NCBI GenBank assembly: GCA_015234045.1
Contig: JADFWU010000010.1
Coordinates: 21,632-85,631, forward strand
Length of the DNA: 64,000 nt
From: Magnetococcales bacterium
GTDB lineage: Bacteria > Pseudomonadota > Magnetococcia > Magnetococcales > JADFWU01
Direction: 5' to 3'
The translations under genes were made by a program, and so were the position numbers. Of this stretch, positions 28,838 to 37,788 are shown piece after piece (the stretch's first letter is position 1; every line of letters begins with the position of its first letter). The notes under the pieces are model-generated. The model saw nothing but the letters and a program-made list of their open reading frames with translations. It was not told the DNA's origin and did no database searches.

Positions 28838-31800
28838 ATGAAACGATTTTTCCAACTCTGTTTTGCAATGAAATGGAGATATTGGTTTTGGTTGTTATTG
28901 CTTATTTCTCATCCAGTTGTTGCATCTGGGGTGGACGGTGAAACGCGCCATGTGCTTCTGTTGCACTCTTATCATAGTACGTTGGACTGGACATCTACGC
29001 TGAGTGATGCAGCGCGGAAAGAGCTTACCTCCTCAGGATTTCCGGTTGAACTCCATGAAGAATTCATGGATACAAAACGGCTTTATACGCCTGACTATCT
29101 GGAAAAAGTTCGGTCAATATTTGCACTAAAATACCAAACAAAAAAAATAGATATAATCATAGTGTCTGATAACAATGCTTTTGATTTTATAAGAAAAAAT
29201 CGGGATAGTCTGTTTCCTGGTGTGCCAGTGGTATTTTGTGGTGTCAATAACTTCTCTGACAACTGGCTTGATGGGCTCAGTGACTTTACTGGTGTGGCAG
29301 AGATGTTTGATGCTCATGCCACGGTCTCCACATTGTCGCGTCTACATCCAAATATAAAAGAGATTTTTGTATTACATGATCAGACACCAACAGGTCTGGC
29401 GTGGGCTGAAACCGTTCGACAGCAGGTAAAGCCCTTAACCGGTACACTGCGTTTTCGTTACAGCGACCCGTTTACCTTGGAGACGCTTGTCGAAAAAATA
29501 AAAGGGCTGTCACAGGATACCGCTGTTCTGATGACTGTCTATTTCCGAGATGATGTAGGGCAGTATCACTCTCCAGATCGATTGATGCGTCAATTAGCGC
29601 AAATAAGCACAGTACCTATTTATGCCATGTTGGACTTTTTCCTAAGGAATGGTGCAGTTGGTGGCAATATGATTGGTGGTGCGTCGCAGGGGGAGGCGGC
29701 GGCTGTTTTGGCGTTGCGTGTACTTCGGGGTGAGAAAGCGGGCGATATTCCGGTTGTGAAAAGTGGCGTAAATCGTTGGCAATTTGACCATAATCAACTG
29801 GCACGCTTCCAGATTTCAGAAAAACTATTACCGCATGGCAGTGAGGTGATAAACACGCCTTCCAGTCTCTATCACGACTATCAGAAAGAGTTTTGGTCGG
29901 CTCTGGTTGTAGTGTTTTTATTGACCATACTATCAATAGCGCTGGCAGCCAATGTCATTCGGCGCAGACGGATTGAGCGGGCGTTGACGCAATATCAGGA
30001 AGCATTGGAAACACGGGTTGAGGAGCGTACGGAACATCTTTCCAAGGAGATTAATAACCGTCTGGACGCAGAGGCGGATCTGAAGCAATCTCAAGAGGCG
30101 TTACGCATAATTATCAATAATATCCAGGATGCGGTATTTATTTATCAGTTTAATGGAGAGATTGTCGATATCAACCATAAGATGCTCAAGATGTATGATT
30201 TGGAAGAGGATGACGTTATTGGCAAATCTCTTTTGGACTTCTTTGTCACAAATCAGGAAAACGCACACTATGAACAGATATGGGCTCGGGTTGAGCAGGG
30301 TGAAAAAATCAGTTTTGTGTGGCAGGCGTTAGCGCCTAATCGTAAGCAAGTATTTGATGTCGAAGTTGTTCTTAGACAAGTTGAACTGTTTGATATGCCT
30401 TTGATATTGGCCAATGTGCGGGATATTACCCATCAATTGGAATATGAGCGGCGAATTTCCGAAAGTGAGAATCACTTCCGTACGTTGGTAGAATCGACCA
30501 AAGCAGTGCCATGGCGTTTGGAATTAGCCACGGGCCGGTTTACGTATATGGGATCTCAAATTGAATCTGTTCTTGGTTATCCGGCGGAGAGTTGGAAGAC
30601 CATTCACGATTGGAAAGATCGTCTACATCCTGATGATGTAGAGCAGGCATTTGAATATTGTTTGACCCGTTCTAATCGCTTGGAAAATCATGAATTTCAG
30701 TATCGTGCTTTGACTGCGGATAATCGTATTGTATGGATTCGTGATGTGGTAACGGTGATTTCAGAGGCAGGTAAAGCCACTGAATTGCTTGGTTTTATGT
30801 TTGATATCGATGATTTGAAGTCTATTCAACGGGATCTGGAGGAGAAGAGCCATTTGGCCGGTGTGGCGAATCAGGCAAAGAGTGATTTTCTTGCTACAAT
30901 GAGCCATGAGATTCGCACGCCCATGAATACCGTTATTGGCATGGGTGAAGCGCTTCTGGACACAGATATTACGCAGGAGCAGCGGAATTTTATTCAAATT
31001 CAACAGCATGCTGGAGAGGCTCTGTTGGATCTGATCAATGCGATTTTAGATCTATCCAAGATTGAGGCGGGTCATTTTGAGTTAAATCATGAGCCGTTCA
31101 ACCTGTACCGAATGATTGAAGAGACCTGTCATGTGATGAATGTACAGGCAAGTCGCAAGTCGCTTGGTTATGAATATGCCATTGATAAACAGTTGCCTCA
31201 GTGGATTGAGGGAGATTCAGCGCGATTAAGGCAGATCCTTATCAACCTGATTGGTAATGCAATTAAGTTTACCGAGACCGGTAAGATCTCAATTAAAGTC
31301 CAGCACAGCAAGGACGATACAGATCAAAACAGTATCTATTTTCTGATTGCCGATACGGGAATTGGCATTTCTTCCAGCCAGGTCAGTAAGATTTTTGATA
31401 AATTTTCTCAAGGAGATCCGAGTGTCGTACGTTCTTTTGGTGGAACGGGCTTGGGGCTCTCTATTACTCAGCATTTAGTGAACATGATGCATGGGCGTAT
31501 CTGGGTGGAGAGTGAAATCAACGCGGGAAGTTCATTTATTTTTACCATTCCTTATGTTGCGGTAGAGCCAGAAGTTGTAGAGACCGGTGATACGCCTCAT
31601 CCGGTTTCGATAGTCGCATCAGATAGGGAAGAAGTGAGAATTTTATTGGTTGAGGATGCACCGGATAACCGCATGTTGATAGAGACCTATCTGAAGCGGA
31701 CCGATTACCATTTGGATACTGCGGAAGATGGTGAGCAGGGCGTACAAAAGGCTTTGGCAACCCCCTATGATTTGATTCTGATGGATGTTCAGATGCCGGT

Positions 31801-32035
31801 GGTTGACGGGTATTCTGCTACACGACGCATTAGAGCATGGGAGAAGTCTCACGGTAGGGCAGCTGTTCCTATTGTTGCCTTGACGGCACATGCACTGGCC
31901 AGTGACCGGGAAAAAAGTCTTCAGGCGGGATGTACAGATCATGTAACAAAGCCGGTAAAGAAGGCTGTCTTGATGGATACGATCAGGCAATATATTGAAA
32001 GAGCACCTCTTTCAAAAGGAATACGTCATGGATGA
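28838..32035 (+). CDS. Hybrid sensor kinase with ABC substrate-binding-like periplasmic domain
   Basis: 1065 residues. A signal-type N-terminus (about 1-30) is followed by a periplasmic domain of about 300 residues matching the ABC_sub_bind family (VLLLHSYHSTLDWT, IIIVSDNNAFDFI, PGVPVVFCGVNNF, GGNMIGGASQGE). A TM segment near 345-370 and a coiled coil come next, then two PAS domains, HisKA ([14 protein letters not shown]), HATPase (NLIGNAIKFT, GTGLGLSIT) and a receiver from about 933 with phospho-Asp983 (LILMDVQMP). It overlaps the following SGNH gene by eight bases. The sensed ligand is unknown. Confidence 0.88.
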   Translation: MKRFFQLCFAMKWRYWFWLLLLISHPVVASGVDGETRHVLLLHSYHSTLDWTSTLSDAARKELTSSGFPVELHEEFMDTKRLYTPDYLEKVRSIFALKYQTKKIDIIIVSDNNAFDFIRKNRDSLFPGVPVVFCGVNNFSDNWLDGLSDFTGVAEMFDAHATVSTLSRLHPNIKEIFVLHDQTPTGLAWAETVRQQVKPLTGTLRFRYSDPFTLETLVEKIKGLSQDTAVLMTVYFRDDVGQYHSPDRLMRQLAQISTVPIYAMLDFFLRNGAVGGNMIGGASQGEAAAVLALRVLRGEKAGDIPVVKSGVNRWQFDHNQLARFQISEKLLPHGSEVINTPSSLYHDYQKEFWSALVVVFLLTILSIALAANVIRRRRIERALTQYQEALETRVEERTEHLSKEINNRLDAEADLKQSQEALRIIINNIQDAVFIYQFNGEIVDINHKMLKMYDLEEDDVIGKSLLDFFVTNQENAHYEQIWARVEQGEKISFVWQALAPNRKQVFDVEVVLRQVELFDMPLILANVRDITHQLEYERRISESENHFRTLVESTKAVPWRLELATGRFTYMGSQIESVLGYPAESWKTIHDWKDRLHPDDVEQAFEYCLTRSNRLENHEFQYRALTADNRIVWIRDVVTVISEAGKATELLGFMFDIDDLKSIQRDLEEKSHLAGVANQAKSDFLATMSHEIRTPMNTVIGMGEALLDTDITQEQRNFIQIQQHAGEALLDLINAILDLSKIEAGHFELNHEPFNLYRMIEETCHVMNVQASRKSLGYEYAIDKQLPQWIEGDSARLRQILINLIGNAIKFTETGKISIKVQHSKDDTDQNSIYFLIADTGIGISSSQVSKIFDKFSQGDPSVVRSFGGTGLGLSITQHLVNMMHGRIWVESEINAGSSFIFTIPYVAVEPEVVETGDTPHPVSIVASDREEVRILLVEDAPDNRMLIETYLKRTDYHLDTAEDGEQGVQKALATPYDLILMDVQMPVVDGYSATRRIRAWEKSHGRAAVPIVALTAHALASDREKSLQAGCTDHVTKPVKKAVLMDTIRQYIERAPLSKGIRHG

Positions 32036-33293
32036 GCAGCAGTTTATAATTAAGTTAAAGCGTTTGACTGGAATTATTTTGTTACTGGTGCTTCTGATTG
32101 TTAATCCGGTGACATTGAATGTATTAAGTGGTGATGCGCTGAAAGAGATCTCTCTGTATGTGACGCGCTATCTTTGGATGATTGATTTATGGATATTACT
32201 GGCCTTTATTTCTTTATTTATCAGAGGAATGGTTCGCAAAGGCCATATGGTGGTTTTTATACTGTTCAGCTTGTTTGTCGCGGTAGAATTGACCTCTGCG
32301 ATAGCCTATCGGATCAGTTATGGACGATGGCATATTACCGAACGGCCGTATAATTCGATATTTGAGCGCCATCCTTACATAGTGGGTACGCCACGTCCCA
32401 ACGCGATTATGAGTGATCGCAAGAACCCTGACAAGACTATTCAAATTAATCGGTATGGGCAACGGGGCCAGGATTATCCATTGGAGAAGCCCAAAGGTGT
32501 GAAACGGTTGGTGGCCATCGGTGGTTCAACCACTTTTTGCACAGGGGTGGATAATGCACAGACTTGGCCGTATCTGCTGGAAAAAGCGCTGAAGGACGAT
32601 CATTTCCAGGTGATCAATATGGGCGCGCCGGGATATGCGACATCTGAACATGTTATCCAAACAGCATTTCATCTCTATGATGTGCAACCGGATTATGTGC
32701 TTTACTATGTCGGTTGGAATGATCTACGTAACGCACATATTCGCAATTTGAAATCGGATTATAGTGGATTTCACGGCCGGTCTCAGTACAGCAATCTGAG
32801 GTTGCCGCCTATTTTAACGAACCGCAATTTGGCATCTTTGGTTTTTCTGACCAAATTTCTCCAGAAACGGGCGATATTGAGTACATCGTTGTCAGACACG
32901 CGTTATAAATCGGGTGAGCTAAGTCATGAGCCGGATATCCGGGCAATGGACATCTATGAGAGCAACTTGAACAGCCTGATTGTGTTATCCCGTAACAAAG
33001 GTGCGCAACCAGTGATGATTCCGCAGATCTTGAATAAAGATGCATTAACTGGTGAAGGAGTCTACGGTTGGGTTCCCTATGTAAGAGATAAGGATGTGAT
33101 GGGTTTCAATAAACGCTATAATGCGGCGTTGAAGAGTGTTGCCCTTGAACACAATGTACCCTTCCTTCATGAAGTCCAGGATGTGGATTGGAAAGCAGAT
33201 GATTTTGTTGATCAAGGGCATTTTTCTTTTAAGGGGAATCGGCGCTTTGCAGTCGCTGTGAGTCAGGGATTGAAGCGGATAATGGCCAAGTAA
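32028..33293 (+). CDS. Membrane-anchored SGNH/GDSL hydrolase-like protein
   Basis: About 421 residues. Three hydrophobic segments lie in the first ~105 residues, then a hydrolase domain: VAIGGSTTFCTG (block I Ser), GAPGYATSEH, VLYYVGWNDLRN (block III-like, W-N-D) and DQGHFSFKGNRRFA with a candidate catalytic His. Such proteins often act as extracytoplasmic esterases or O-acetyl hydrolases on glycans. The ATG at 32028 has AAAAGGA about seven bases upstream and overlaps the preceding kinase gene, so the two are co-expressed. The substrate is unknown. Confidence 0.75.
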   Translation: MDEQQFIIKLKRLTGIILLLVLLIVNPVTLNVLSGDALKEISLYVTRYLWMIDLWILLAFISLFIRGMVRKGHMVVFILFSLFVAVELTSAIAYRISYGRWHITERPYNSIFERHPYIVGTPRPNAIMSDRKNPDKTIQINRYGQRGQDYPLEKPKGVKRLVAIGGSTTFCTGVDNAQTWPYLLEKALKDDHFQVINMGAPGYATSEHVIQTAFHLYDVQPDYVLYYVGWNDLRNAHIRNLKSDYSGFHGRSQYSNLRLPPILTNRNLASLVFLTKFLQKRAILSTSLSDTRYKSGELSHEPDIRAMDIYESNLNSLIVLSRNKGAQPVMIPQILNKDALTGEGVYGWVPYVRDKDVMGFNKRYNAALKSVALEHNVPFLHEVQDVDWKADDFVDQGHFSFKGNRRFAVAVSQGLKRIMAK

Positions 33294-33322
33294 CTAACCC
33301 CCAAATATTGAGCTGTCAATAA

Positions 33323-33376
33323 ACAGCCTGTTTAGGTGGCGCTTGCTATACTTTTTCGCGTTTCTAAACAGGCTGT
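33323..33376. repeat. Inverted repeat (13-bp arms) between convergent genes
   Basis: ACAGCCTGTTTAG (33323-33335) pairs with CTAAACAGGCTGT (33364-33376) across a 28-base spacer. It abuts the repeat A copy. It could act in termination for the SGNH gene, but there is no clear T-tract. Confidence 0.5.
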
Positions 33377-33536
33377 ATAGGAATTTCGTCTACAATTTGA
33401 ACAGTCAGCCGTTTCAGCCCTGGTGATATTTTTGCTCTGATGATCTGCTTCGCGTATCAAAAGCGGCGCAAAAATATCACCAGGGCTTCCACTCGGGTTG
33501 TGATTCATTTTCAGATTTTGGATCGAAATGACTATA
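33376..33536. repeat. Repeat family A, full copy (161 bp)
   Basis: It starts TATAGGAATTTCGTC and ends GATCGAAATGACTATA, forming imperfect terminal inverted repeats with TA at both ends. Inside are perfect 18-bp arms: CCCTGGTGATATTTTTGC at 33418-33435 and its complement at 33468-33485. It lies between convergent genes and ends seven bases before the stop of the pseudouridine synthase gene. It has no coding capacity. Confidence 0.85.
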
Positions 33537-33543
33537 ATGTCCC

Positions 33544-34248
33544 TCAAATGTTCGTTGAAAAATATTTTTCTACTGTTTTTTCAAAGTGTTCAGGAAGTGG
33601 GGCAGTCACTGAAACAGGTTCTTTTTTCGCATGGAGAGGCACACTAATCGCCTGAGCATGCAGATGAAGGGCAGGACCCTCTTTACGTTTTTCCCCATAA
33701 AAAAAGTCACCTAAAATAGGCATTTTTAAAGCAGCGCAGTGAACCCGTAATTGATGTGTACGTCCAGTCAATGGTTTAAGCTCGAGCCATGTGAGTGTAT
33801 CGCTCTGGCCGAGCACCTTATAATGGGTTTGAGATGGACGGCCTTTATTTTCGTTTACTTCTACCCACATTCGACCGCGTGGGCGTTTGCGTTTCCACAA
33901 GGGCAGGTCTATTACTCCTTCTTGCTCGGGAGGGTGGCCTTGCACGACCGCCCAGTATGTTTTATCAATTTTTCCTTCAGAAAAGAGCCCGCCCAGCAGT
34001 CCCAATGCCTTACGATGGCGGCCCAAAACCAGGCAACCACTGGTATCTCGATCCAGTCGATGGGCCAGAGCTGGGGGCTTTGGCAGACCAAATCTCAGTG
34101 CATCAAAATAGTTCTCCAGAGAAGGACTGCGACCTGGTCCATTATGAACCATAATGCCAGGTGGTTTATTGATGATTAGAATCAGGCCATCCCGATGTAA
34201 AATACGCCCAACAGGAAAATCATGCTCATCTTGCCAAGGGTATGACAT
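33544..34248 (-). CDS. RluA-family pseudouridine synthase
   Basis: About 234 residues. The catalytic motif is ALAHRLDRDTSGCLVLGR, with the Asp that attacks the ribose C1' of the target uridine. LIINKPPGIMVHNGPG at the N-terminus and LKPLTGRTHQLRVHCA near the end are the other RluA family motifs. There is no S4 domain, so it is the short TruC/RluA type. The ATG at 34248 has AAAGGT six bases upstream; the ORF is open to 34389, but those residues are unconserved. Which RNA position it modifies is unknown. Confidence 0.9.
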   Translation of the reverse strand: MSYPWQDEHDFPVGRILHRDGLILIINKPPGIMVHNGPGRSPSLENYFDALRFGLPKPPALAHRLDRDTSGCLVLGRHRKALGLLGGLFSEGKIDKTYWAVVQGHPPEQEGVIDLPLWKRKRPRGRMWVEVNENKGRPSQTHYKVLGQSDTLTWLELKPLTGRTHQLRVHCAALKMPILGDFFYGEKRKEGPALHLHAQAISVPLHAKKEPVSVTAPLPEHFEKTVEKYFSTNI

Positions 34249-34707
34249 TTTTTGACCTTTAAAGCCTATTTGAGGAACGTTTTTTTGAATGATAACTAAT
34301 TGATATTGCGACAAGTCAATATATAGGGTAGTGGCGTGTTTGTCAGCGTATGTCGTGCACGGTGAAAAAAATGTCGGCACGGGTGGCATTCTGGATAATT
34401 TTTAGATAGGATCATGTGAGGTTCATCCCGATTGGCCCGGGTTAGGCCATTCAATAATAATCTGAACCGCTCTAAACTGGATGTCGTGTGCTGCCATTGT
34501 GCTGTTTTAGAATCTGATTGATACATAATTGTTCACTTCAGCCTGGAATGTGAACCGCTCTTGAAAGTTATTGTGTGTTTGGCAATAAGAGCGCCATTCA
34601 AAACCTCTGTATTCGGCTGATGTGTCAGAAATATCAAATAGATTTGAAACAGGTTTGGTGTGTGACATCCCTATATTTGGTTGGGAAACAGTACGAGGAA
34701 ATAATTC
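34249..34707. other. Intergenic region between divergent pseudouridine synthase and CNNM genes
   Basis: About 460 bases with no supported gene, repeat or RNA. Promoters for both flanking genes should be here; I saw no box strong enough to place. Confidence 0.4.
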
Positions 34708-36129
34708 ATGGAATTTGTCATTGTTGGTAAGTTGGTCGCTATCCTGTTCTTGGTGGCGGGCAACGCGTTCTTTGTTGGATCTGAAATCGCTATCACTGCT
34801 GCACGTCGTAGTCGTATCATTCAGTTGGCTGATATGGGTAATGGTCGCGCGAAGGCTGTTCAAAAACTACATGAAGAGCCCACGCGGTTTTATGCAGTCA
34901 CACAGATCGGTATTACCCTGGTCTCCATGGCTTTGGGTGCCATTGGTATGTCCACGCTCTCAGTTCTGTTTGATCCGATGTTTGAAGCCGTTTTTCCGGC
35001 AACACCGGAAATGCTTGAATGGGCGCATATTGCTTCTTGGACCTTGGCCTTTTTGGTAATCTCCTTCTTGCATATCGTGGCCGGTGAATTGGCACCAAAG
35101 GTGCTCGCCTACCATAAATCAGAACAGTTGAGTATTGGCGTTGGTTGGTTGATCAACATCCTATACATCACCTGGATTCCAATTATCTGGTTGATGAATC
35201 ATGCCTCCAACTATTTGTTGATCGCTTGCGGGCAAGGCGACATCGTTGGTCATGGTGATGGTCATGGTGATAGCTCTTCCATAACCCTGGACGAGTTGAC
35301 CATGGTTGTGACTGCAAGTACTGCTGACGGTTCAATCAAGCCAGACCAAGGTCGTATGCTCCAAGGTGTCTTTGATCTGGAAGAGACCAGCGCCTCCGAG
35401 GCTATGGTGTCCCGTGCGGAAATGCACAGCTTGCGTGCTTCTCAGACTGTCGAAGAGGCCATGGATTTCTTCGCAAGAACCAACCATCTTCGCTATCCTG
35501 TCTTTGCTGATGAGGAAGAAAAAGTGGTTGGTGTGTTGGTAATCAAAAAATTGATTCATCTCTTCAATGAAATCGGAGATGATCCAGCACCTCTACTCGC
35601 TAAAACAGTTGCCGATGTTATGCGTAAGACACCAATGATCGTTGGTAAAGATGATAAGCTCTCTTCAGTTCTGGCTGAGCTACGCAAACAACGCCGTCAG
35701 ATCGCAGTTGTTACTGGTGAGAATGACGAAGCGCTTGGTGTGGTGACACCTGATAATATCATGTCTCGGTTGATTGGTGAGTATCAGGATGAGTTTGCAC
35801 CTTCGTTGGACAATGTACGTAAGTTGCAGGGTTCTGAATGGGAAATCAGCGGTGGTGTTCGCTTGAGTGATCTTCAAGACTATTTGAAAATTGATCTGCC
35901 GGCAGATCCGTCCTACAAGAGCCTCAGTGGCTTGGTTTTCCATCGTTTAGGTCGCAACCCTCAAGCTGGTGATGAAGTATTTCTGGACAACAGTGTCCGC
36001 ATCCAGGTTGTTGAGGACCAGGGTCTGAATATTCGTCTGGCTCGGATGACCGCTGATAAATCTGGTTTGGCTGATTCTGTTTCACCAGCCGACCCGGTAT
36101 TAGAAGAGATAAATAGCAACGCAGCCTGA
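34708..36129 (+). CDS. CNNM/CorC-HlyC-family membrane protein with CBS pair
   Basis: 473 residues. The DUF21/CNNM transmembrane domain (GNAFFVGSEIAITAARRSRI, GITLVSMALGAIGM, ISFLHIVAGELAPKVLA) occupies about residues 1-190. Two CBS domains follow (TVEEAMDFFARTNHLRYPVF and SSVLAELRKQRRQIAVVT...GVVTPDNIM). The C-terminal CorC_HlyC domain is about 375-450. The family is implicated in Mg2+/Co2+ handling; the older 'hemolysin' label is not informative. A short GHGDGHGDS stretch lies between the membrane and CBS parts. A strong terminator follows. Confidence 0.9.
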   Translation: MEFVIVGKLVAILFLVAGNAFFVGSEIAITAARRSRIIQLADMGNGRAKAVQKLHEEPTRFYAVTQIGITLVSMALGAIGMSTLSVLFDPMFEAVFPATPEMLEWAHIASWTLAFLVISFLHIVAGELAPKVLAYHKSEQLSIGVGWLINILYITWIPIIWLMNHASNYLLIACGQGDIVGHGDGHGDSSSITLDELTMVVTASTADGSIKPDQGRMLQGVFDLEETSASEAMVSRAEMHSLRASQTVEEAMDFFARTNHLRYPVFADEEEKVVGVLVIKKLIHLFNEIGDDPAPLLAKTVADVMRKTPMIVGKDDKLSSVLAELRKQRRQIAVVTGENDEALGVVTPDNIMSRLIGEYQDEFAPSLDNVRKLQGSEWEISGGVRLSDLQDYLKIDLPADPSYKSLSGLVFHRLGRNPQAGDEVFLDNSVRIQVVEDQGLNIRLARMTADKSGLADSVSPADPVLEEINSNAA

Positions 36130-36176
36130 ATTGCTGATCCATCGCTTTCGTGATCGTGATTTGGTCTGATGCATTG

Positions 36177-36212
36177 AACGCCCTGTCTGGATTGTCAGAC
36201 AGGGCGTTTTTG
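36177..36212 (+). terminator. Rho-independent terminator after the CNNM gene
   Basis: AACGCCCTGTCTG pairs with CAGACAGGGCGTT around the loop GATTGT, followed by a T-run. It isolates the CNNM gene from the coiled-coil operon. Confidence 0.9.
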
Positions 36213-36471
36213 TTTGCTTTGATATGAATCAATGGGACTATGGCAGAGATAATGATGATAAGTCGTCAGTGAAGATCATGTTTTATCTTCATTCATCGTT
36301 TGCTTATGGTCACTGTTTGGTCGTAATATGCTAAGGATAAACTGAGTGTATGGCTTGACAGAAAGAGTCATTCGCTCATTCAGTCAATTTTTCAGTTATA
36401 GATATCTGTTTCAAAGAATATTTGAAAGATAATTCCAGATTTGGTCATCTTAACAGGGGGGAGCCTGTTCC

Positions 36472-37788
36472 ATGCCATCGGATCAGGATAGATCAGCCAA
36501 ACTGCATCAAGCAGAAATAGAGATTCGTTATCTGCAAGAGACCATTCAAGCTCAACGTGATGAGATTGAACGCTTGGCCTATGATAAGAGCCGAAACGTT
36601 CAGGAAGCCCATGTCACCAGAGAGCAGGAAGTTGACCAACTCCATAATACCATCTCAGCCGTTCGTGATGAGATGGATCAGCGCCAGCATGATAATCTCA
36701 AAGCGGTTCAAAAGGCGCTTTCCCACCGTGAACAGGATATTATACAGCTAAAAGAGACAATAGCCGGTCTGCGTGATCGCCTGGAAGAGGCTCAGTATCA
36801 AGCCGGGCGTGACGTGCAAAAAACACGACTGCAAGGTCAGCAAGAGTCAGAGCAGTTGATCACCACGATCAATGGTCTACGCGATGAGATTGATGCGCTC
36901 CAATACGAAAAGCAGAAAAGCATTCAACAGGCGTGGAGTAGTCGTCAGCAAGAGATCGACATGCTTGAGGAGACCGTTAGCACTCTGCGTGATGAGATGG
37001 AAAATATCCGCTACGAGATGAGTCGTAAAGTTCAAGAAGCTGTGGTGGCCGGTCAACAAGAGATCAATCAACTGGTTGAGACCGTTGAGCATTTGCGTGA
37101 CACAATAGATGATATTCAGCATGAGAAGCAAAAAAGTGTTCAAGAGGCTATTTCACAAGGAAATCAGGTTGTTCGGCAGATGGAAAAAACCATCTCTGCT
37201 CTGCGTGATGAAATGGACTCCATTCAGTATGAAAAAAGCAGGAGTGTTCAGAAAGCGGTTGTATCCGGTGCACGTCAGGCAGAACTGCTTCAAGAGACAG
37301 TGCAAAAGTTACGTGATTCGTTGGATGAAATGGGACACGAAAAGCATAAGGCCGTTCAACAGGCCGTTGTAGATGGCCATCACGAAGCCTCTTTGCTTCA
37401 AGATACCATTCAATCCTTGCGCGATAATCTGGACAGTCTGAACTATGAAAAAGGCAAAGCGGTTCAGCAGGCAGTGGTGACCGGACAAAATGAAGTTCAG
37501 CAGCTTCAAGAGGCTGCTTCAGCGCTGCGTGATCGGCTGGATGACATACGCTATGAAGGTCAAAAAACATCACAGCAGATTCGTGCTCATTCGGAGCAGG
37601 ACTCCAAACAGTTTCAACATACCATTAGTTCATTGCGTGATGAGATGGATCAGATGCGCTATGAACATGAGAAACAAATTCAGGCTATGGTCAAGCAGGA
37701 ACGCGATCAGGCCAACCATCTAAAAGAGATGATCGTCGTATTACGGACGCAACTGGAGCAGCAGCATGACCAACCCAAACTCGGATAA
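36472..37788 (+). CDS. Coiled-coil protein of eleven exact 36-residue repeats
   Basis: 438 residues, almost entirely helical and charged, with no signal peptide or membrane segment. Residues 28-423 are eleven consecutive 36-residue repeats with no insertion or deletion. The consensus starts [L/Q/V]RDE[M/I], then a [Q/R]Y-x-[K/S] region, V-Q-x-A, Q-x-E, L, and ends E-T-[I/V]-S. Residues 1-27 are a partial repeat and 424-438 start a twelfth. Thirty-six is not a heptad multiple, but it equals ten turns of an ideal helix or 7+7+11+11, so a nearly straight rod is expected. I recognise no family. The gene overlaps the cyclase gene by 23 bases, suggesting a structural or localising partner. Confidence 0.85.
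   Translation: MPSDQDRSAKLHQAEIEIRYLQETIQAQRDEIERLAYDKSRNVQEAHVTREQEVDQLHNTISAVRDEMDQRQHDNLKAVQKALSHREQDIIQLKETIAGLRDRLEEAQYQAGRDVQKTRLQGQQESEQLITTINGLRDEIDALQYEKQKSIQQAWSSRQQEIDMLEETVSTLRDEMENIRYEMSRKVQEAVVAGQQEINQLVETVEHLRDTIDDIQHEKQKSVQEAISQGNQVVRQMEKTISALRDEMDSIQYEKSRSVQKAVVSGARQAELLQETVQKLRDSLDEMGHEKHKAVQQAVVDGHHEASLLQDTIQSLRDNLDSLNYEKGKAVQQAVVTGQNEVQQLQEAASALRDRLDDIRYEGQKTSQQIRAHSEQDSKQFQHTISSLRDEMDQMRYEHEKQIQAMVKQERDQANHLKEMIVVLRTQLEQQHDQPKLG

Noticed and set aside
33332-33547. Similar short minus-strand ORFs at 33332-33547, 40809-41006 and 48431-48649
   Set aside because: They look related only because all run through copies of the 161-bp repeat A; there is no ribosome site or conserved protein signal beyond the repeat.
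36553-37740. 108-bp periodicity considered as a CRISPR-like or satellite DNA repeat
   Set aside because: The units are conserved as protein, with diverged DNA and no constant repeat/spacer pattern. No CRISPR array was seen in the window.
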